Shown: positions 1-8,474 of the stretch, in pieces
Position numbering within the stretch: the stretch's first letter is position 1
Layout of the letters: the number at the start of each line of letters is the position of its first letter
Assembly (NCBI GenBank): GCA_030529445.1
Contig: JAUMWW010000008.1
Span: 35,978-99,977, forward strand
Direction of reading: 5' to 3'
From: Johnsonella sp.
Lineage (GTDB): Bacteria; Bacillota; Clostridia; Lachnospirales; Lachnospiraceae
DNA length: 64,000 nt
Notes under the pieces: generated by a model
What the model saw: only the letters and a program-made list of their open reading frames with translations
Databases searched by the model: none
Told to the model about the DNA's origin: nothing
Translations under genes and position numbers: made by a program

Positions 1-974
1 AAAAGAGGATACTGGATCCCACTGCATGTGTTCACTGCAAGAGATGCAGAAAAAACTGTCTGTTTTTAGATAAATATGAAATCGATATAGGGAATGAAGA
101 AAAGCTCAGAGAGCTGGCATATCACTGCTTTTTGTGCGGAAAATGCTATGAGGTCTGCCCGATCGGCATAGACGGCAGGGAAATCATCCTGAATATGCGC
201 CGGGACGAAGTCGAAAAAAATCGGGGCAGGCTTGCCCAAAGCGGCTACGGATTTTTGCTCTTTGAGAAGCAGGATTATATTTATAAGAATTACAGAAGAG
301 CGAAAAAAAAGAAATCCGTGCTTTTTCCCGGCTGCAACTATCCTTCCTTTTATCCGAAGACGACACAACTGATTGCCGATATCATGAAAAAAGAAGCGGA
401 TATGGGCATCGTCTTTGATTGCTGCGGAAAGCCGCTTGCCGAGCTCGGTCTTCAAAAGAGAGAGGATAAGATACTCGGGGCTTTGGAAAAAAGAATGAAA
501 GAAAACGGGGTGGAAGAGATCGTAACGCTCTGCCCGAACTGCTATCATTATTTGAAGCCGAGGATAGGGATAGAAGTAAAGATTATCTATGAAAAGCTTA
601 GGGAGCTGGGAATCGGAAAGAAAATAAAGGGAGATCTCCCGGTATTTCTTCCCTGCCCGGACAGAATGCCCGGGACGGTCCTTAAAGAGCTTGGGCACTT
701 TGTCGAGGGAAAGATGGAGGCGGTCAAGGAGGCGCAGTGCTGCGGTCTGGGGGGCTGTGCCTGCATCAAGGAGCCGGAGCTTGCAGGCGCTATGGCACAG
801 GCGATGGAGAAGAGAAAAGAGGAGATCTATACTTATTGCGCAAGCTGTGCGGGCAATCTGGAAAGAAAGGGCTGCAGAGCCTTAAAGCATTTTCTGAATG
901 AGATCATCGGCAGCAAAGAAAAGGCGGCGCTGAGCTCTTCCATGCTCAACAGGGCAAGAACAAAATTTATGTAA
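1..974 (+). CDS. Fe-S binding protein with two CCG (heterodisulfide reductase B-like) domains, 5' truncated
   Basis: The reading frame is open from the window edge, so the true start lies upstream; the first ATG in frame (132) is internal. The visible N-terminus holds two 4Fe-4S motifs, 'CVHCKRCRKNC' and 'CFLCGKCYEVCP', typical of a 2[4Fe-4S] ferredoxin domain. Two cysteine-rich segments follow: 'FPGCNYPSF', 'CCGKPLAELG', 'LCPNCYHYL', then 'CCGLGGCA' and 'YCASCAGNL'. These resemble the CCG domains of heterodisulfide reductase subunit B and glycolate oxidase iron-sulfur subunits. The likely role is cytoplasmic electron transfer or thiol/disulfide chemistry; the substrate cannot be told. It is followed by a TVP38 protein 13 nt downstream and the fused glycosyltransferase, the arrangement seen in arsenosugar/selenodomain-associated operons. 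Confidence is high for the fold and low for the role. Confidence 0.85.
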   Translation, partial: KRILDPTACVHCKRCRKNCLFLDKYEIDIGNEEKLRELAYHCFLCGKCYEVCPIGIDGREIILNMRRDEVEKNRGRLAQSGYGFLLFEKQDYIYKNYRRAKKKKSVLFPGCNYPSFYPKTTQLIADIMKKEADMGIVFDCCGKPLAELGLQKREDKILGALEKRMKENGVEEIVTLCPNCYHYLKPRIGIEVKIIYEKLRELGIGKKIKGDLPVFLPCPDRMPGTVLKELGHFVEGKMEAVKEAQCCGLGGCACIKEPELAGAMAQAMEKRKEEIYTYCASCAGNLERKGCRALKHFLNEIIGSKEKAALSSSMLNRARTKFM

Positions 975-987
975 AAGGGGAATCATA

Positions 988-1737
988 ATGAAAAAAGAAA
1001 CAGGGGAACAAAGAAGGGAAAGTCAGGAGCAGAAGCCTGCTGCGGGCAGGAGGAAAAAAATTGTTCTGGCTTCTTTCTTTGCGGCAGCGCTGCTAAGTTA
1101 TTTTTTGCTGCCTCAGGTAAAGAGCTTTATCGATACGGTATTTAAAATGTTTGCCTCAGGGGACTTCACCAAGGTCAGAGAATTTATTGCCTCATACGGA
1201 ATCTATGCGATGGCGATTTCTTTTTTCCTCATGCTTTTGCAGTCGGTTGCGGCACCCTTGCCGGCGTTTATGATTACACTTGCCAATGCCAACCTCTTCG
1301 GATGGTGGCAGGGGGCGATTCTTTCCTGGAGCAGCGCGATGGCGGGAGCCGCAATGTGCTTTTATATCTCCAGAATATTGGGCAGAGATGTTGCGGAGAA
1401 AATTACCAGTAAGGCGGGGCTTGCGCAGATTGATGAATTTTTTGAAAAATATGGGCGCAATACCATCCTGATCTGCAGGCTCCTTCCCTTTGTCTCCTTC
1501 GATTATGTGAGCTATGCGGCGGGACTGACCTCGATGTCGTTTTGGAGCTTCTTTATTGCGACGGGAGTGGGGCAGCTTCCCGCGACGATCGTATATTCCT
1601 ATGTGGGAGGCTTTCTGACCGGAGGAGCAAAGCTTCTGATGACGGGGCTTTTGATTCTCTTTTCGATATTCACCTTGATTTTTATGCTCCGTGCGATTTA
1701 TATGAATAAAAAGAAGAAAGAGCAGCCCACATCCTGA
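988..1737 (+). CDS. TVP38/TMEM64 (DedA/VTT-type) family membrane protein
   Basis: This 249-residue membrane protein has a basic N-terminal tail (about 24 residues), a first membrane segment (about 25-45), a VTT/SNARE-associated-like core with segments near 70-100 and 105-130, the family-typical stretch 'CRLLPFVSFDYVSYAAGL' near 165, and a last segment near 215-240 ending in a lysine-rich tail. TVP38/DedA proteins are thought to move lipids or ions across membranes; no substrate is assigned. The start ATG follows 'AAAAGGGG'. Its TGA overlaps the next start as TGATG at 1735-1739, which implies translational coupling to the glycosyltransferase fusion. In related operons a TVP38 protein often accompanies these transferases. 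The family call is firm; the role is inferred only from context. Confidence 0.85.
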   Translation: MKKETGEQRRESQEQKPAAGRRKKIVLASFFAAALLSYFLLPQVKSFIDTVFKMFASGDFTKVREFIASYGIYAMAISFFLMLLQSVAAPLPAFMITLANANLFGWWQGAILSWSSAMAGAAMCFYISRILGRDVAEKITSKAGLAQIDEFFEKYGRNTILICRLLPFVSFDYVSYAAGLTSMSFWSFFIATGVGQLPATIVYSYVGGFLTGGAKLLMTGLLILFSIFTLIFMLRAIYMNKKKKEQPTS

Positions 1738-3110
1738 TGAGAGCCTTGATTGTATTTACCAGAGCTCCATTGCCGGGCAGAACAAAGACAAGGATGATGC
1801 CCTATCTGAAGGGGGAAGAATGTGCGCTTTTGCATGAGGCGATGCTTAAGGATATTTCCCGGGAATGCAGAAAATGCAGGGCAAATCTTTTTATTTCCTA
1901 TACCCCTTCGGAGGGCTTGCAGAGTCTGCGCTCGATTTTCGGAAAAAACTGTGAATATCTTTTGCAGGAGGGAGAAGGCCTCGGAGAAAGAATGCATCAT
2001 GCCATAGAAAATGTACTCTCCAAGGGATATTCTTCCTGCATCCTGATAGGGAGCGATATTGCGGAACTGCAAGGCGAAGATTTGGAGAAGGCATTCGATC
2101 GCTTGGAGAGGGCTGATCTGGTTTTCGGAAGGAGCAGGGACGGAGGATATTACCTTGTCGGCATGAAGAAAGCATGGAGGGAAGCCTTCGACCTCGATCG
2201 CTACGGGCATGAAAGCGTTTTCGAGGAGACCCTCTCAAGGCTGAAAGAAAGAGGGCTTAAGATCGCATATGCCCGTACTCTCTATGATTTGGATACCAAG
2301 GAGGATCTTTGCCTTTATCGGGAGAGGATGAGAAAATACGGGATATTCGGGAAAAAAAGCAGGAGAAGGCAGATGCTTCGCGCTAAGAGGCTGCAAGAAG
2401 GGTATCTGGGGAAATTCCTGAAGGAAAGAATCAGGATTTCAATCATTATTCCCGTGTATAACGAAGAAAAGACCATCCTTGCCCTGCAAAAGCAGCTGCT
2501 GCCCCATCTGGAGGAAGCGGAGATTATTTTTGCGGACGGAGGAAGCACAGACCGCAGCGTGGAGCTTATCGACAGGCGCTTTAAGCTGATTCGGACCTCA
2601 AAAGGCAGGGCGCTGCAGATGAATGAGGCGGCAAAGCAAAGCAGCGGAGATATATTGTTCTTCCTGCACTGCGACAGCGAATTGCCGAAAAATTTTCTGG
2701 AAGAGATCAGAGAGGTGATCGTAAATTATAGAGCGGGATGTTTCGGTATCGCCTTTCATTCAAAGAATTTCTTTATGTTTACCTGCCGGGTGATTTCCAA
2801 TCACCGGATCAAGGACAGAAAGGTAATGTTCGGAGATCAGGGAATTTTTGTCGAAAGAAAGCTCTTTTTTGAGGCGGGAATGTTTCCGCCGCTTCCGATC
2901 ATGGAGGACTATCAGTTTTCACTGACCTTAAAAGAGATGGGGGTTCGCCTCGGAATGGCAAAGCATAGGATCTACACCTCCGACAGGAGGTTTCGAGGCT
3001 CTACGATGGATAAGCTGAAGCTGATGTGGAAGATGAATCGGCTCAGAAAGATGTACAGGGACGGAAAGGATATAGAAAGAATCGCAAGGCTCTATCGGGA
3101 TCTGCGCTGA
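1737..3110 (+). CDS. Fused TIGR04282-like and TIGR04283-like glycosyltransferases (arsenosugar/selenodomain-associated type)
   Basis: This 457-residue protein joins two transferase domains usually encoded by separate genes. Residues 1-205 match the DUF2064/TIGR04282 type: start 'ALIVFTRAPLPGRTKTRM', then 'LIGSDIAEL' and 'RDGGYYLVGM', which are nucleotide-sugar-transferase-like motifs. Residues 230-457 form a GT2-type transferase of TIGR04283: 'ISIIIPVYNEEKTI', 'FADGGSTDRS', 'FLHCDSELP', 'FGDQGIFV' and 'PIMEDYQFSLTLKE'. NCBI naming ties both families to arsenosugar biosynthesis, and older naming to rSAM/selenodomain clusters. The start overlaps the stop of the TVP38 gene. The natural substrate in this organism is unknown, and the partner radical SAM enzyme is not visible, possibly lying upstream of the window. 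The domain calls are confident; the pathway is not. Confidence 0.85.
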   Translation: MRALIVFTRAPLPGRTKTRMMPYLKGEECALLHEAMLKDISRECRKCRANLFISYTPSEGLQSLRSIFGKNCEYLLQEGEGLGERMHHAIENVLSKGYSSCILIGSDIAELQGEDLEKAFDRLERADLVFGRSRDGGYYLVGMKKAWREAFDLDRYGHESVFEETLSRLKERGLKIAYARTLYDLDTKEDLCLYRERMRKYGIFGKKSRRRQMLRAKRLQEGYLGKFLKERIRISIIIPVYNEEKTILALQKQLLPHLEEAEIIFADGGSTDRSVELIDRRFKLIRTSKGRALQMNEAAKQSSGDILFFLHCDSELPKNFLEEIREVIVNYRAGCFGIAFHSKNFFMFTCRVISNHRIKDRKVMFGDQGIFVERKLFFEAGMFPPLPIMEDYQFSLTLKEMGVRLGMAKHRIYTSDRRFRGSTMDKLKLMWKMNRLRKMYRDGKDIERIARLYRDLR

Positions 3111-3182
3111 AAAAAGAGAAAAGCGCTTTGCCTCAGAGCAAGGCTGCCGGATCTTCGGCGACAGGAAAGGGATGAAAGCAAG

Positions 3183-4187
3183 ATGGAAGAGATGAAGGGA
3201 CTGAAGGAATACATCGCTTCAAAAAAATACAGAGAAGCGCTCGGGCTTCCCGGGGAAGTGGAAGAAAGCTATCGCCTGCTTGCCCAGGGGGAGTATAACA
3301 GGAATTATTATTTTGAGCATCCCTCGGATAAGAGAAAGCTCGTACTCAGAGTGAATCTCGGGAGCCAGATGCATTTGAAGGATCAGATAGGATATGAATA
3401 CAATGCGCTGAAGCTTCTGGAAGATTCGGGCAGGACGCCCAAACCTCTGTATGCGGACGGGAGCTTGAAAGAACTCGATCATGGGGTTATGGTGATGGAA
3501 TTCTTGCCGGGGAAGGCTTTGGATTATCAAAGGGATTTATACCGGGCGGCTCCTATTCTCGGAGATATTCATAAGCTTAGGCTGCCAAAGGAGCACGGTC
3601 TGCTGATACAGAAGGATTCCGCAGCTGCGGTTTTGGGCGAATGCAGAAAGATGTTTCGGGTTTATCGGGATTCTCCCCTTGCCTCTCTTTTGGTAAAAAG
3701 AAGAATCGAAAGAATGATGGAAAGGGTCGAAGCTTTTGCAAAAAAGCTTTCCCGGGAGCCGCAATACAGATGCTGCATCAATACGGAGCTCAATTCCGGA
3801 AATTTTCTGATCGGAGAGGAAGGAGATTATCTGGTGGACTGGGAAAAGCCGGTTTTTGGAGAGCCGGCACAGGATCTCGGTCATTTTCTGGCTCCGACGA
3901 CAAGCTTTTGGAAAACGGAGGTGATATTGGACAGAAAGGATTGTGAGGAGTTTATCTCCCGCTATATCGAATACACCGAAGGAGAATTCAAAAATAGCGA
4001 TATCGGAGAAAGGGTGCAGGCATATATTCCGATCAACTGCATGAGAGGAATCAGCTGGTGCGCGATGGCATGGATACAGTATAAGATGCAGGATAAGCCC
4101 CTGATCAATGAATTTACAGCAAATAAGCTGAATGCTTATTTGAGCCCGGAATTTTTGAATATGTTGGAAAGCGAGTATATCGTTTAG
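3183..4187 (+). CDS. Phosphotransferase-like (APH/choline-kinase fold) protein
   Basis: This 334-residue protein has the aminoglycoside-phosphotransferase fold. An N-lobe holds 'LRVNLGS' and 'GYEYNALKLLEDSG', the hinge reads 'MVMEFLPGKALD', and the C-lobe carries the catalytic-loop equivalent 'INTELNSGNFLI' (about 199-210) and the metal-site equivalent 'LVDWEKPVFGEPAQDLGHF'. The usual HxD of the catalytic loop reads NxE here (Asn-Thr-Glu), so ordinary kinase activity is uncertain. It follows the glycosyltransferase fusion by 72 nt on the same strand and may phosphorylate or bind a sugar or lipid intermediate of that pathway; this is inference. The start is preceded by 'AAAGGGA'; an in-frame ATG at 3192 is an alternative. 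It is unlikely to be an antibiotic resistance enzyme. Confidence 0.75.
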   Translation: MEEMKGLKEYIASKKYREALGLPGEVEESYRLLAQGEYNRNYYFEHPSDKRKLVLRVNLGSQMHLKDQIGYEYNALKLLEDSGRTPKPLYADGSLKELDHGVMVMEFLPGKALDYQRDLYRAAPILGDIHKLRLPKEHGLLIQKDSAAAVLGECRKMFRVYRDSPLASLLVKRRIERMMERVEAFAKKLSREPQYRCCINTELNSGNFLIGEEGDYLVDWEKPVFGEPAQDLGHFLAPTTSFWKTEVILDRKDCEEFISRYIEYTEGEFKNSDIGERVQAYIPINCMRGISWCAMAWIQYKMQDKPLINEFTANKLNAYLSPEFLNMLESEYIV

Positions 4188-4212
4188 GGGAAAATAAAAA
4201 ATTTCATGGTTT

Positions 4213-4241
4213 ACGATCATAAGAGCAAAGGATCTTATCGT
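4213..4241. promoter_or_regulatory. Imperfect inverted repeat upstream of the rhodanese lipoprotein gene
   Basis: ACGATCATAAGA (4213-4224) faces TCTTATCGT (4233-4241) across 8 nt, with two unpaired bases in the left arm. It lies 30 nt before the start at 4271 and overlaps an AT-rich stretch that could hold a -10 box. It could be an operator or an mRNA hairpin; the evidence is weak. Confidence 0.3.
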
Positions 4242-4270
4242 AATATAAATAACATTTCAGGAGGATGAAA

Positions 4271-5110
4271 ATGAAAAAAACAGTTTTAAAATTAATTTTG
4301 ACAGCAGGACTTGCCGCACTCAGCATCACGGCTTGTCAGCCGAAAGCCGCAAGCACAGAGACGACCGCGGCAAATGCGGAGACCAAGGCTTTGGCGGAAG
4401 GAGAAATTCAGTTTGTTTCCGCGGAGGACACGGTGAAGGCGGCGAAGGGAAGCGATGTGCATATACTTGATGTGCGCGAGTGGTCGGCGTATTCGGCAGG
4501 AAAGGTTGCAAACTCCCAGTGGAGCCCGATCTTCCCGCTCGAGGATGCCAGCCTTGAGGGCAGCCTGAAGGAATACGCATTGGCAAACTTAAACGACGGA
4601 AAGAATATCTATATCGTATGCAATAGCGGCAAGAGAGGAGCGGAAAAGGCGACAAAGGTACTCAAGGATGCCGGAATTGAAGCGAATAAGATCTATACCG
4701 TTGAGGGAGGTGCAAAAGCGCTTTCCGGAGTTAAGGACGGTCTTACGACAAACAGAGTGGAGGAGCCCATCGACTGGAAGTATATCGAGGGAAAGGAATT
4801 CCTCGCACTTGAGGGAGCACAGACTCTTGACGTAAGAGATGCACAGACTTTTGCAGAGGGACATCTTGCGGACAGCGTGAACCTGCCCCTGAAGGAGATC
4901 GAGGATGCGGCTGCGCAGACGGCGGTATTTGATTATGCAAAATCCAACCTCGATCCTTCCAAACCGGTATATCTTCTTTGCTACAGCGGAAATAAATGTG
5001 CAAAAACAGGCGTTTCCGTATTGAAGGATGCAGGCTTTGATGTGAATAACGTATTCATCATCAAGGACGGAGCAAAGGATGCCGATATATCGGGAGCATT
5101 CGTAAAATAA
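4271..5110 (+). CDS. Lipoprotein with two tandem rhodanese domains
   Basis: This 279-residue exported protein has a lipoprotein signal ending in the lipobox 'SITAC' and then a short Thr/Ala/Glu-rich linker. Domain 1 (about 50-155) holds 'ILDVREWSAYSAGKV' and the active-site loop 'CNSGKRG'. Domain 2 (about 175-275) holds 'TLDVRDAQTFAEGHL' and 'CYSGNKC'. Both loops keep the catalytic cysteine, so sulfur (or selenium) transfer at the outer membrane face is possible. I start it at the second ATG (4271), because AGGAGG at 4259-4264 would be directly adjacent to the first ATG at 4265. A strong terminator-like hairpin follows. Paired extracytoplasmic rhodaneses are common in clostridia but rarely characterised; the substrate is unknown. 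Confidence 0.88.
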   Translation: MKKTVLKLILTAGLAALSITACQPKAASTETTAANAETKALAEGEIQFVSAEDTVKAAKGSDVHILDVREWSAYSAGKVANSQWSPIFPLEDASLEGSLKEYALANLNDGKNIYIVCNSGKRGAEKATKVLKDAGIEANKIYTVEGGAKALSGVKDGLTTNRVEEPIDWKYIEGKEFLALEGAQTLDVRDAQTFAEGHLADSVNLPLKEIEDAAAQTAVFDYAKSNLDPSKPVYLLCYSGNKCAKTGVSVLKDAGFDVNNVFIIKDGAKDADISGAFVK

Positions 5111-5140
5111 ACCATCCCTGCGGCAGGAGAAGCCGCGACA

Positions 5141-5185
5141 AAAAAACATTCGTTTCGGGGAATTTCCCCGGAGCGGATGTTTTTT
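5141..5185 (+). terminator. Rho-independent terminator after the rhodanese gene
   Basis: AAAAAACATTCG pairs with CGGATGTTTTTT around an inner hairpin CGGGGAA/TTCCCCG. The stem is long and ends in a T run, closing the first operon. Confidence 0.85.
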
Positions 5186-5282
5186 GCGTTTCGGGGATAA
5201 AATTTACATCGGTTTTTTGATATGTTATAATTTTCCAATAAGCAGTTCTAAATCAGAAAAACAGGAGGATTCGGAGGTTTTT

Positions 5283-5807
5283 ATGGAGCTTGGCAGGGAA
5301 GGATTCAAAGAGGAAGTGATGGGAGAGGTATGGGAAAACGATACGATAAAGACCGTTTCGGAATCCCGTACCGAGCAGGGATATATGATCCGGGCGAGAT
5401 ATTTAAACAGCGTGGGCAGATTATTCGGAGGAGATTTGCTTGCATGGATAGACGAGACCGGGGCATTTGCCGCAAAGAGGCATTGCAACAGGGAAGTTAC
5501 GACGGTCGCAATAGACAATATCCATTTTGCGAAGGCGATGTTTGAGGGGGATATTGCCGTGCTGATCGCAAAAGTTACCTATGTCGGCAATACCTCGATG
5601 GAAGTCAGGGTGCATACCTATGTGGAGGAGCTCGACGGAAGAAGGACACTGGTCAATTCCGCTTATCTTGTCTATGTGGCAATAGACGAGGATAAGCCGA
5701 TTCGGGTGCCGAGGCTCAAGGTCTGTACGCAGGAGCAAAAGGATGAATGGATAGCGGGGGAAAAGCGGGCGCTGATGAGAAAGCAGAGAAGAAAAGAAGG
5801 ATATTGA
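5283..5807 (+). CDS. Acyl-CoA thioesterase, hotdog fold (YciA/BFIT-like)
   Basis: This 174-residue single hotdog domain has 'LNSVGRLFGGDLLAWIDETGAFAAKRHC' broken here into its parts: the substrate loop 'GRLFGGDLLAWIDE', with the Asp/Glu typical of YciA-like thioesterases, and then 'FAKAMFEGDIA' and 'TSMEVRVHTYVE'. It should hydrolyse cytoplasmic acyl-CoA esters; the chain length is unknown. The start at 5283 is chosen because 'GGAGG' at 5273-5277 lies 5 nt upstream; the longer frame from 5184 would begin inside the preceding terminator. The C-terminus is very basic (KRALMRKQRRKEG). It appears to be a stand-alone gene between two terminator or leader regions. Confidence 0.85.
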   Translation: MELGREGFKEEVMGEVWENDTIKTVSESRTEQGYMIRARYLNSVGRLFGGDLLAWIDETGAFAAKRHCNREVTTVAIDNIHFAKAMFEGDIAVLIAKVTYVGNTSMEVRVHTYVEELDGRRTLVNSAYLVYVAIDEDKPIRVPRLKVCTQEQKDEWIAGEKRALMRKQRRKEGY

Positions 5808-5943
5808 TAAAAATAGAAGATATTTTAATTTTCAATAAAAAAACAGAAACATAGATAAATGAAAAAAGTTTTCCGTAAAAACGAAGTAAAATACACTGGA
5901 TAATATATGCAAATCATGATAATATAATAAAAGCGATGTGTTA

Positions 5944-5973
5944 TTTTTTGAATATCGAAAAATATTCAAAAAA
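5944..5973. promoter_or_regulatory. Perfect 12-bp inverted repeat in the moa operon leader
   Basis: TTTTTTGAATAT (5944-5955) and ATATTCAAAAAA (5962-5973) flank a 6-nt loop, 25 nt before the MoeA-like start. The surrounding 5808-5997 stretch is very AT-rich and contains TATAAT-like boxes near 5920-5935. I see no molybdenum cofactor riboswitch consensus. It could be an operator for a regulator or an mRNA hairpin next to the ribosome site. Confidence 0.5.
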
Positions 5974-5997
5974 AACGGGATTCGGGAGGAAACCGGG

Positions 5998-7032
5998 ATG
6001 AAGCTGATTCGTACGAAAGACGCCGAAGGGCATGTTTTATGTCATGATATTACACAGATTATACCGGGGAAGTACAAGGGAGCGAGATTCAAAAAAGGGC
6101 ATGTGGTCAGAGCGGAGGATATTCCCCTTCTGCTTTCGATCGGCAAGGAAAATCTATATGTATGGGAGAACGATCCGGGAAAGCTGCATGAAAACGAAGC
6201 GGCAAATATCCTATATGATCTTTGCGCGGGAGAGAATATAAAGCCCACGGAGGTCAGGGAAGGAAAGATAGAAGGAATCGCCCTGGCAGACGGAATCCTC
6301 AAGATCAATACGAAACTTCTGGAGAAAATCAATTCTTTGGGAGAAATGATGATTGCCGCAAGATATCATAATCTTCCGGTTAGAAAGGGAGAAAAGCTTT
6401 TCGGTACGAGGGTGATCCCTCTCGTGATTGATAAGAGCCGCATGGAAGAGGCGAAAAAAATATGCGGGGATGAAAAAATCATCAGCCTTCTCCCCTATAA
6501 AAAGAAGAGGGCGGGCATTGTTACGACAGGAAGCGAGATATTCAAAGGCTTGATCAGGGACGCCTCCTTTCCGGTTCTGAAAGGAAAGCTTGAGGAATAC
6601 GGGGGCGAGATATCGGGTCAGATTATCACGGATGATGATTCGAAAAACACGGAGGAGGCAATTATGCGGCATATCCGGGAGGGAGCCGATCTGGTGCTTT
6701 GCAGCGGGGGAATGAGCGTGGATCCCGATGACAGAACCCCTCTTGCAATCAGGAATACGGGTGCGGAGGTGATCTCCTACGGTGCGCCCGTGCTTCCGGG
6801 AGCCATGTTTATGCTGGCTTATTATCATCAGAAAAAAAGAAGCGTGCCCATAGTCGGGCTTCCGGGCTGCGTAATGTATGCAAAGAGGACGATTTTTGAT
6901 CTGGTGCTTCCCAGACTGGTTTCGGATGATCCGGTATCCGCAAAGGAACTGGCAAGGCTCGGAAAGGGCGGGCTTTGCTTAAGCTGCGACCCCTGTCATT
7001 ATCCAAATTGTCAATTCGGAAAGGGGTGGTAG
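5998..7032 (+). CDS. MoeA-like molybdopterin-binding protein
   Basis: This 344-residue protein carries a MoeA/MogA-type molybdopterin-binding domain at about 175-310: '[11 protein letters not shown]', '[10 protein letters not shown]', '[14 protein letters not shown]', '[11 protein letters not shown]' and '[21 protein letters not shown]'. The N-terminal 165 residues replace the usual MoeA domains. The C-terminus ends in a cysteine-rich knuckle '[12 protein letters not shown]', which may bind metal. It is probably involved in molybdate insertion into molybdopterin or in holding the cofactor for Mo-hydroxylases. The start at 5998 has 'GGGAGGA' about 8 nt upstream; an in-frame start at 5938 lies in the inverted-repeat leader and is unlikely. 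It leads the moaC-moaA-MOSC-mogA operon, with moaC only 2 nt away. Confidence 0.85.
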   Translation: MKLIRTKDAEGHVLCHDITQIIPGKYKGARFKKGHVVRAEDIPLLLSIGKENLYVWENDPGKLHENEAANILYDLCAGENIKPTEVREGKIEGIALADGILKINTKLLEKINSLGEMMIAARYHNLPVRKGEKLFGTRVIPLVIDKSRMEEAKKICGDEKIISLLPYKKKRAGIVTTGSEIFKGLIRDASFPVLKGKLEEYGGEISGQIITDDDSKNTEEAIMRHIREGADLVLCSGGMSVDPDDRTPLAIRNTGAEVISYGAPVLPGAMFMLAYYHQKKRSVPIVGLPGCVMYAKRTIFDLVLPRLVSDDPVSAKELARLGKGGLCLSCDPCHYPNCQFGKGW

Positions 7033-7034
7033 CC

Positions 7035-7538
7035 ATGGATGAGGAAAAAAAGGAAGTGCTGAATCATTTCGATGCACAAGGCAGGGCGCATATGGTAGAT
7101 ATAGGAGCCAAAAAAGATACGGAGCGGATTGCCGTAGCGCAGGGCTGCATCAGCATGAAGAAGGAAGCCTATGTTTTAATGAGATCGGGAAAAGCGGAAA
7201 AAGGCGATGTGCTCGGCATCGCAAGGATAGCGGGTATTATGGCGGCAAAAAAAACATCCGGACTGATCCCTCTCTGCCATAATATTTTGCTCAATCATGT
7301 CAGTACGGAATTTGATTTCGATGATGCACGGTGCAGGACGAAAGTGAGGGCAAAAGTCAAAAGCGCGGGAAAAACCGGAGTGGAGATGGAAGCGCTGACT
7401 GCCGTTACGGTAAGCCTTCTTACGATATACGATATGTGCAAGTCGATGGATAAGGGAATGCATATTTCCGACATAGAGCTGGTTCGCAAAGAGGGAGGAA
7501 AGAGCGGGGCTTACGAAAATGAAGGACTCCATCAATAG
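7035..7538 (+). CDS. moaC: Cyclic pyranopterin monophosphate synthase MoaC
   Basis: This 167-residue protein has the MoaC signatures 'GLIPLCHNI', '[20 protein letters not shown]', 'MCKSMDKGM' and the C-terminal 'GGKSG'. With MoaA it converts GTP-derived 3',8-cyclo-7,8-dihydro-GTP to cyclic pyranopterin monophosphate, the first step of molybdenum cofactor synthesis. The start ATG at 7035 follows 'AAGGGGTGG'; the longer in-frame version from 6975 would overlap the MoeA-like gene. Its 3' end overlaps moaA by 20 nt, so the two are translationally coupled. Confidence 0.95.
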   Translation: MDEEKKEVLNHFDAQGRAHMVDIGAKKDTERIAVAQGCISMKKEAYVLMRSGKAEKGDVLGIARIAGIMAAKKTSGLIPLCHNILLNHVSTEFDFDDARCRTKVRAKVKSAGKTGVEMEALTAVTVSLLTIYDMCKSMDKGMHISDIELVRKEGGKSGAYENEGLHQ

Positions 7539-8472
7539 AGAAATTGATTATATCAGAGTATCGGTTACGGACAGATGTAATTACCGCTGCTATTATTGTA
7601 TGCCTTCGGAGGGAGTGGAATATATCGAACATGAAGAAATCCTGAGTTATGAAGAAATCCTTCGGATTTTGGAGATTTTTTCCTCCCTCGGGATTAAGAA
7701 GGTGAAGCTTACGGGGGGAGAGCCTCTTGTGAGGAAGGAGCTTTCCCGGCTGGTTGCGATGATTAAGGGGATAGAAGGTATTGAGGAGGTTACGCTTACC
7801 ACAAACGGGTATTATCTGGAAGAAAATATCGAAGCGTTGCTTAAGGGAGGAATTTCCGATATTAATATAAGCATAGACAGCCTCAATCCCGATAAGTATC
7901 GCAGGATATGCCGGGTCGCAGGCCTGGACAAGGTGCTTGGCGGAATCGAAAAGAGCCTGAAGCTCGGGGCAAAGATCAAGATAAACACAACATTAAACGG
8001 GATGAGCACGGAAGAAGATATCCTTGACCTGGTAAAATTCGGATTGGAAAAGAAGCTCAAGATCAGGTTTATAGAAATGATGCCGATAGGCATGGGAAGA
8101 ATTCATTCCCTCTCCGGAGACGAGGTTTTGGCAATGCTGAAAAAACATTATCCGAATCTCAGAAAGAGCAAAATGAGGGGGAACGGTCCTGCGGTATATT
8201 ATCAGCTCGAGGATACCTATCTTGGACTGATCAGTGCGGTGCATCATAAGTTCTGTGATTCCTGCAACAGGATCAGGCTGAGCGCGGACGGTTTTATCCG
8301 CCCCTGCCTCGCCTGCGAAGAGGGTGTGGATATCAAGAGCCTGCTCAGAGGCGGAGAGGAGAACACCGTCTTGGAAAAAGCGCTTTATGATGCCGTTTTT
8401 TATAAGCCGCTCAGCCACAGATTTGAAGAGAAAATCGGAAATCGAAACATAATGAGCCGGATAGGAGGTTAA
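7519..8472 (+). CDS. moaA: GTP 3',8-cyclase MoaA (radical SAM)
   Basis: This 317-residue radical SAM enzyme has the cluster motif 'CNYRCYYC' near residue 20, the 'KLTGGEPL' SAM-binding motif, the second [4Fe-4S] site '[14 protein letters not shown]...CL' near 250-266, and the typical C-terminal 'MSRIGG' with the double glycine that is needed for activity in known MoaA. It cyclises GTP with MoaC downstream in the pathway. It overlaps moaC by 20 nt and is followed 2 nt later by a MOSC-domain gene. The genes moaD, moaE and moeB are not in this window. Confidence 0.96.
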   Translation: MKDSINREIDYIRVSVTDRCNYRCYYCMPSEGVEYIEHEEILSYEEILRILEIFSSLGIKKVKLTGGEPLVRKELSRLVAMIKGIEGIEEVTLTTNGYYLEENIEALLKGGISDINISIDSLNPDKYRRICRVAGLDKVLGGIEKSLKLGAKIKINTTLNGMSTEEDILDLVKFGLEKKLKIRFIEMMPIGMGRIHSLSGDEVLAMLKKHYPNLRKSKMRGNGPAVYYQLEDTYLGLISAVHHKFCDSCNRIRLSADGFIRPCLACEEGVDIKSLLRGGEENTVLEKALYDAVFYKPLSHRFEEKIGNRNIMSRIGG

Positions 8473-8474
8473 TT

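Noticed and set aside
3183..4187. Aminoglycoside resistance gene
   Set aside because: Only the fold is shared; the catalytic loop is altered and the neighbours are biosynthetic, not mobile.
5808..5997. Molybdenum cofactor riboswitch ahead of the moa operon
   Set aside because: The leader is AT-rich, with one simple inverted repeat and none of the conserved GC-rich elements of that riboswitch.
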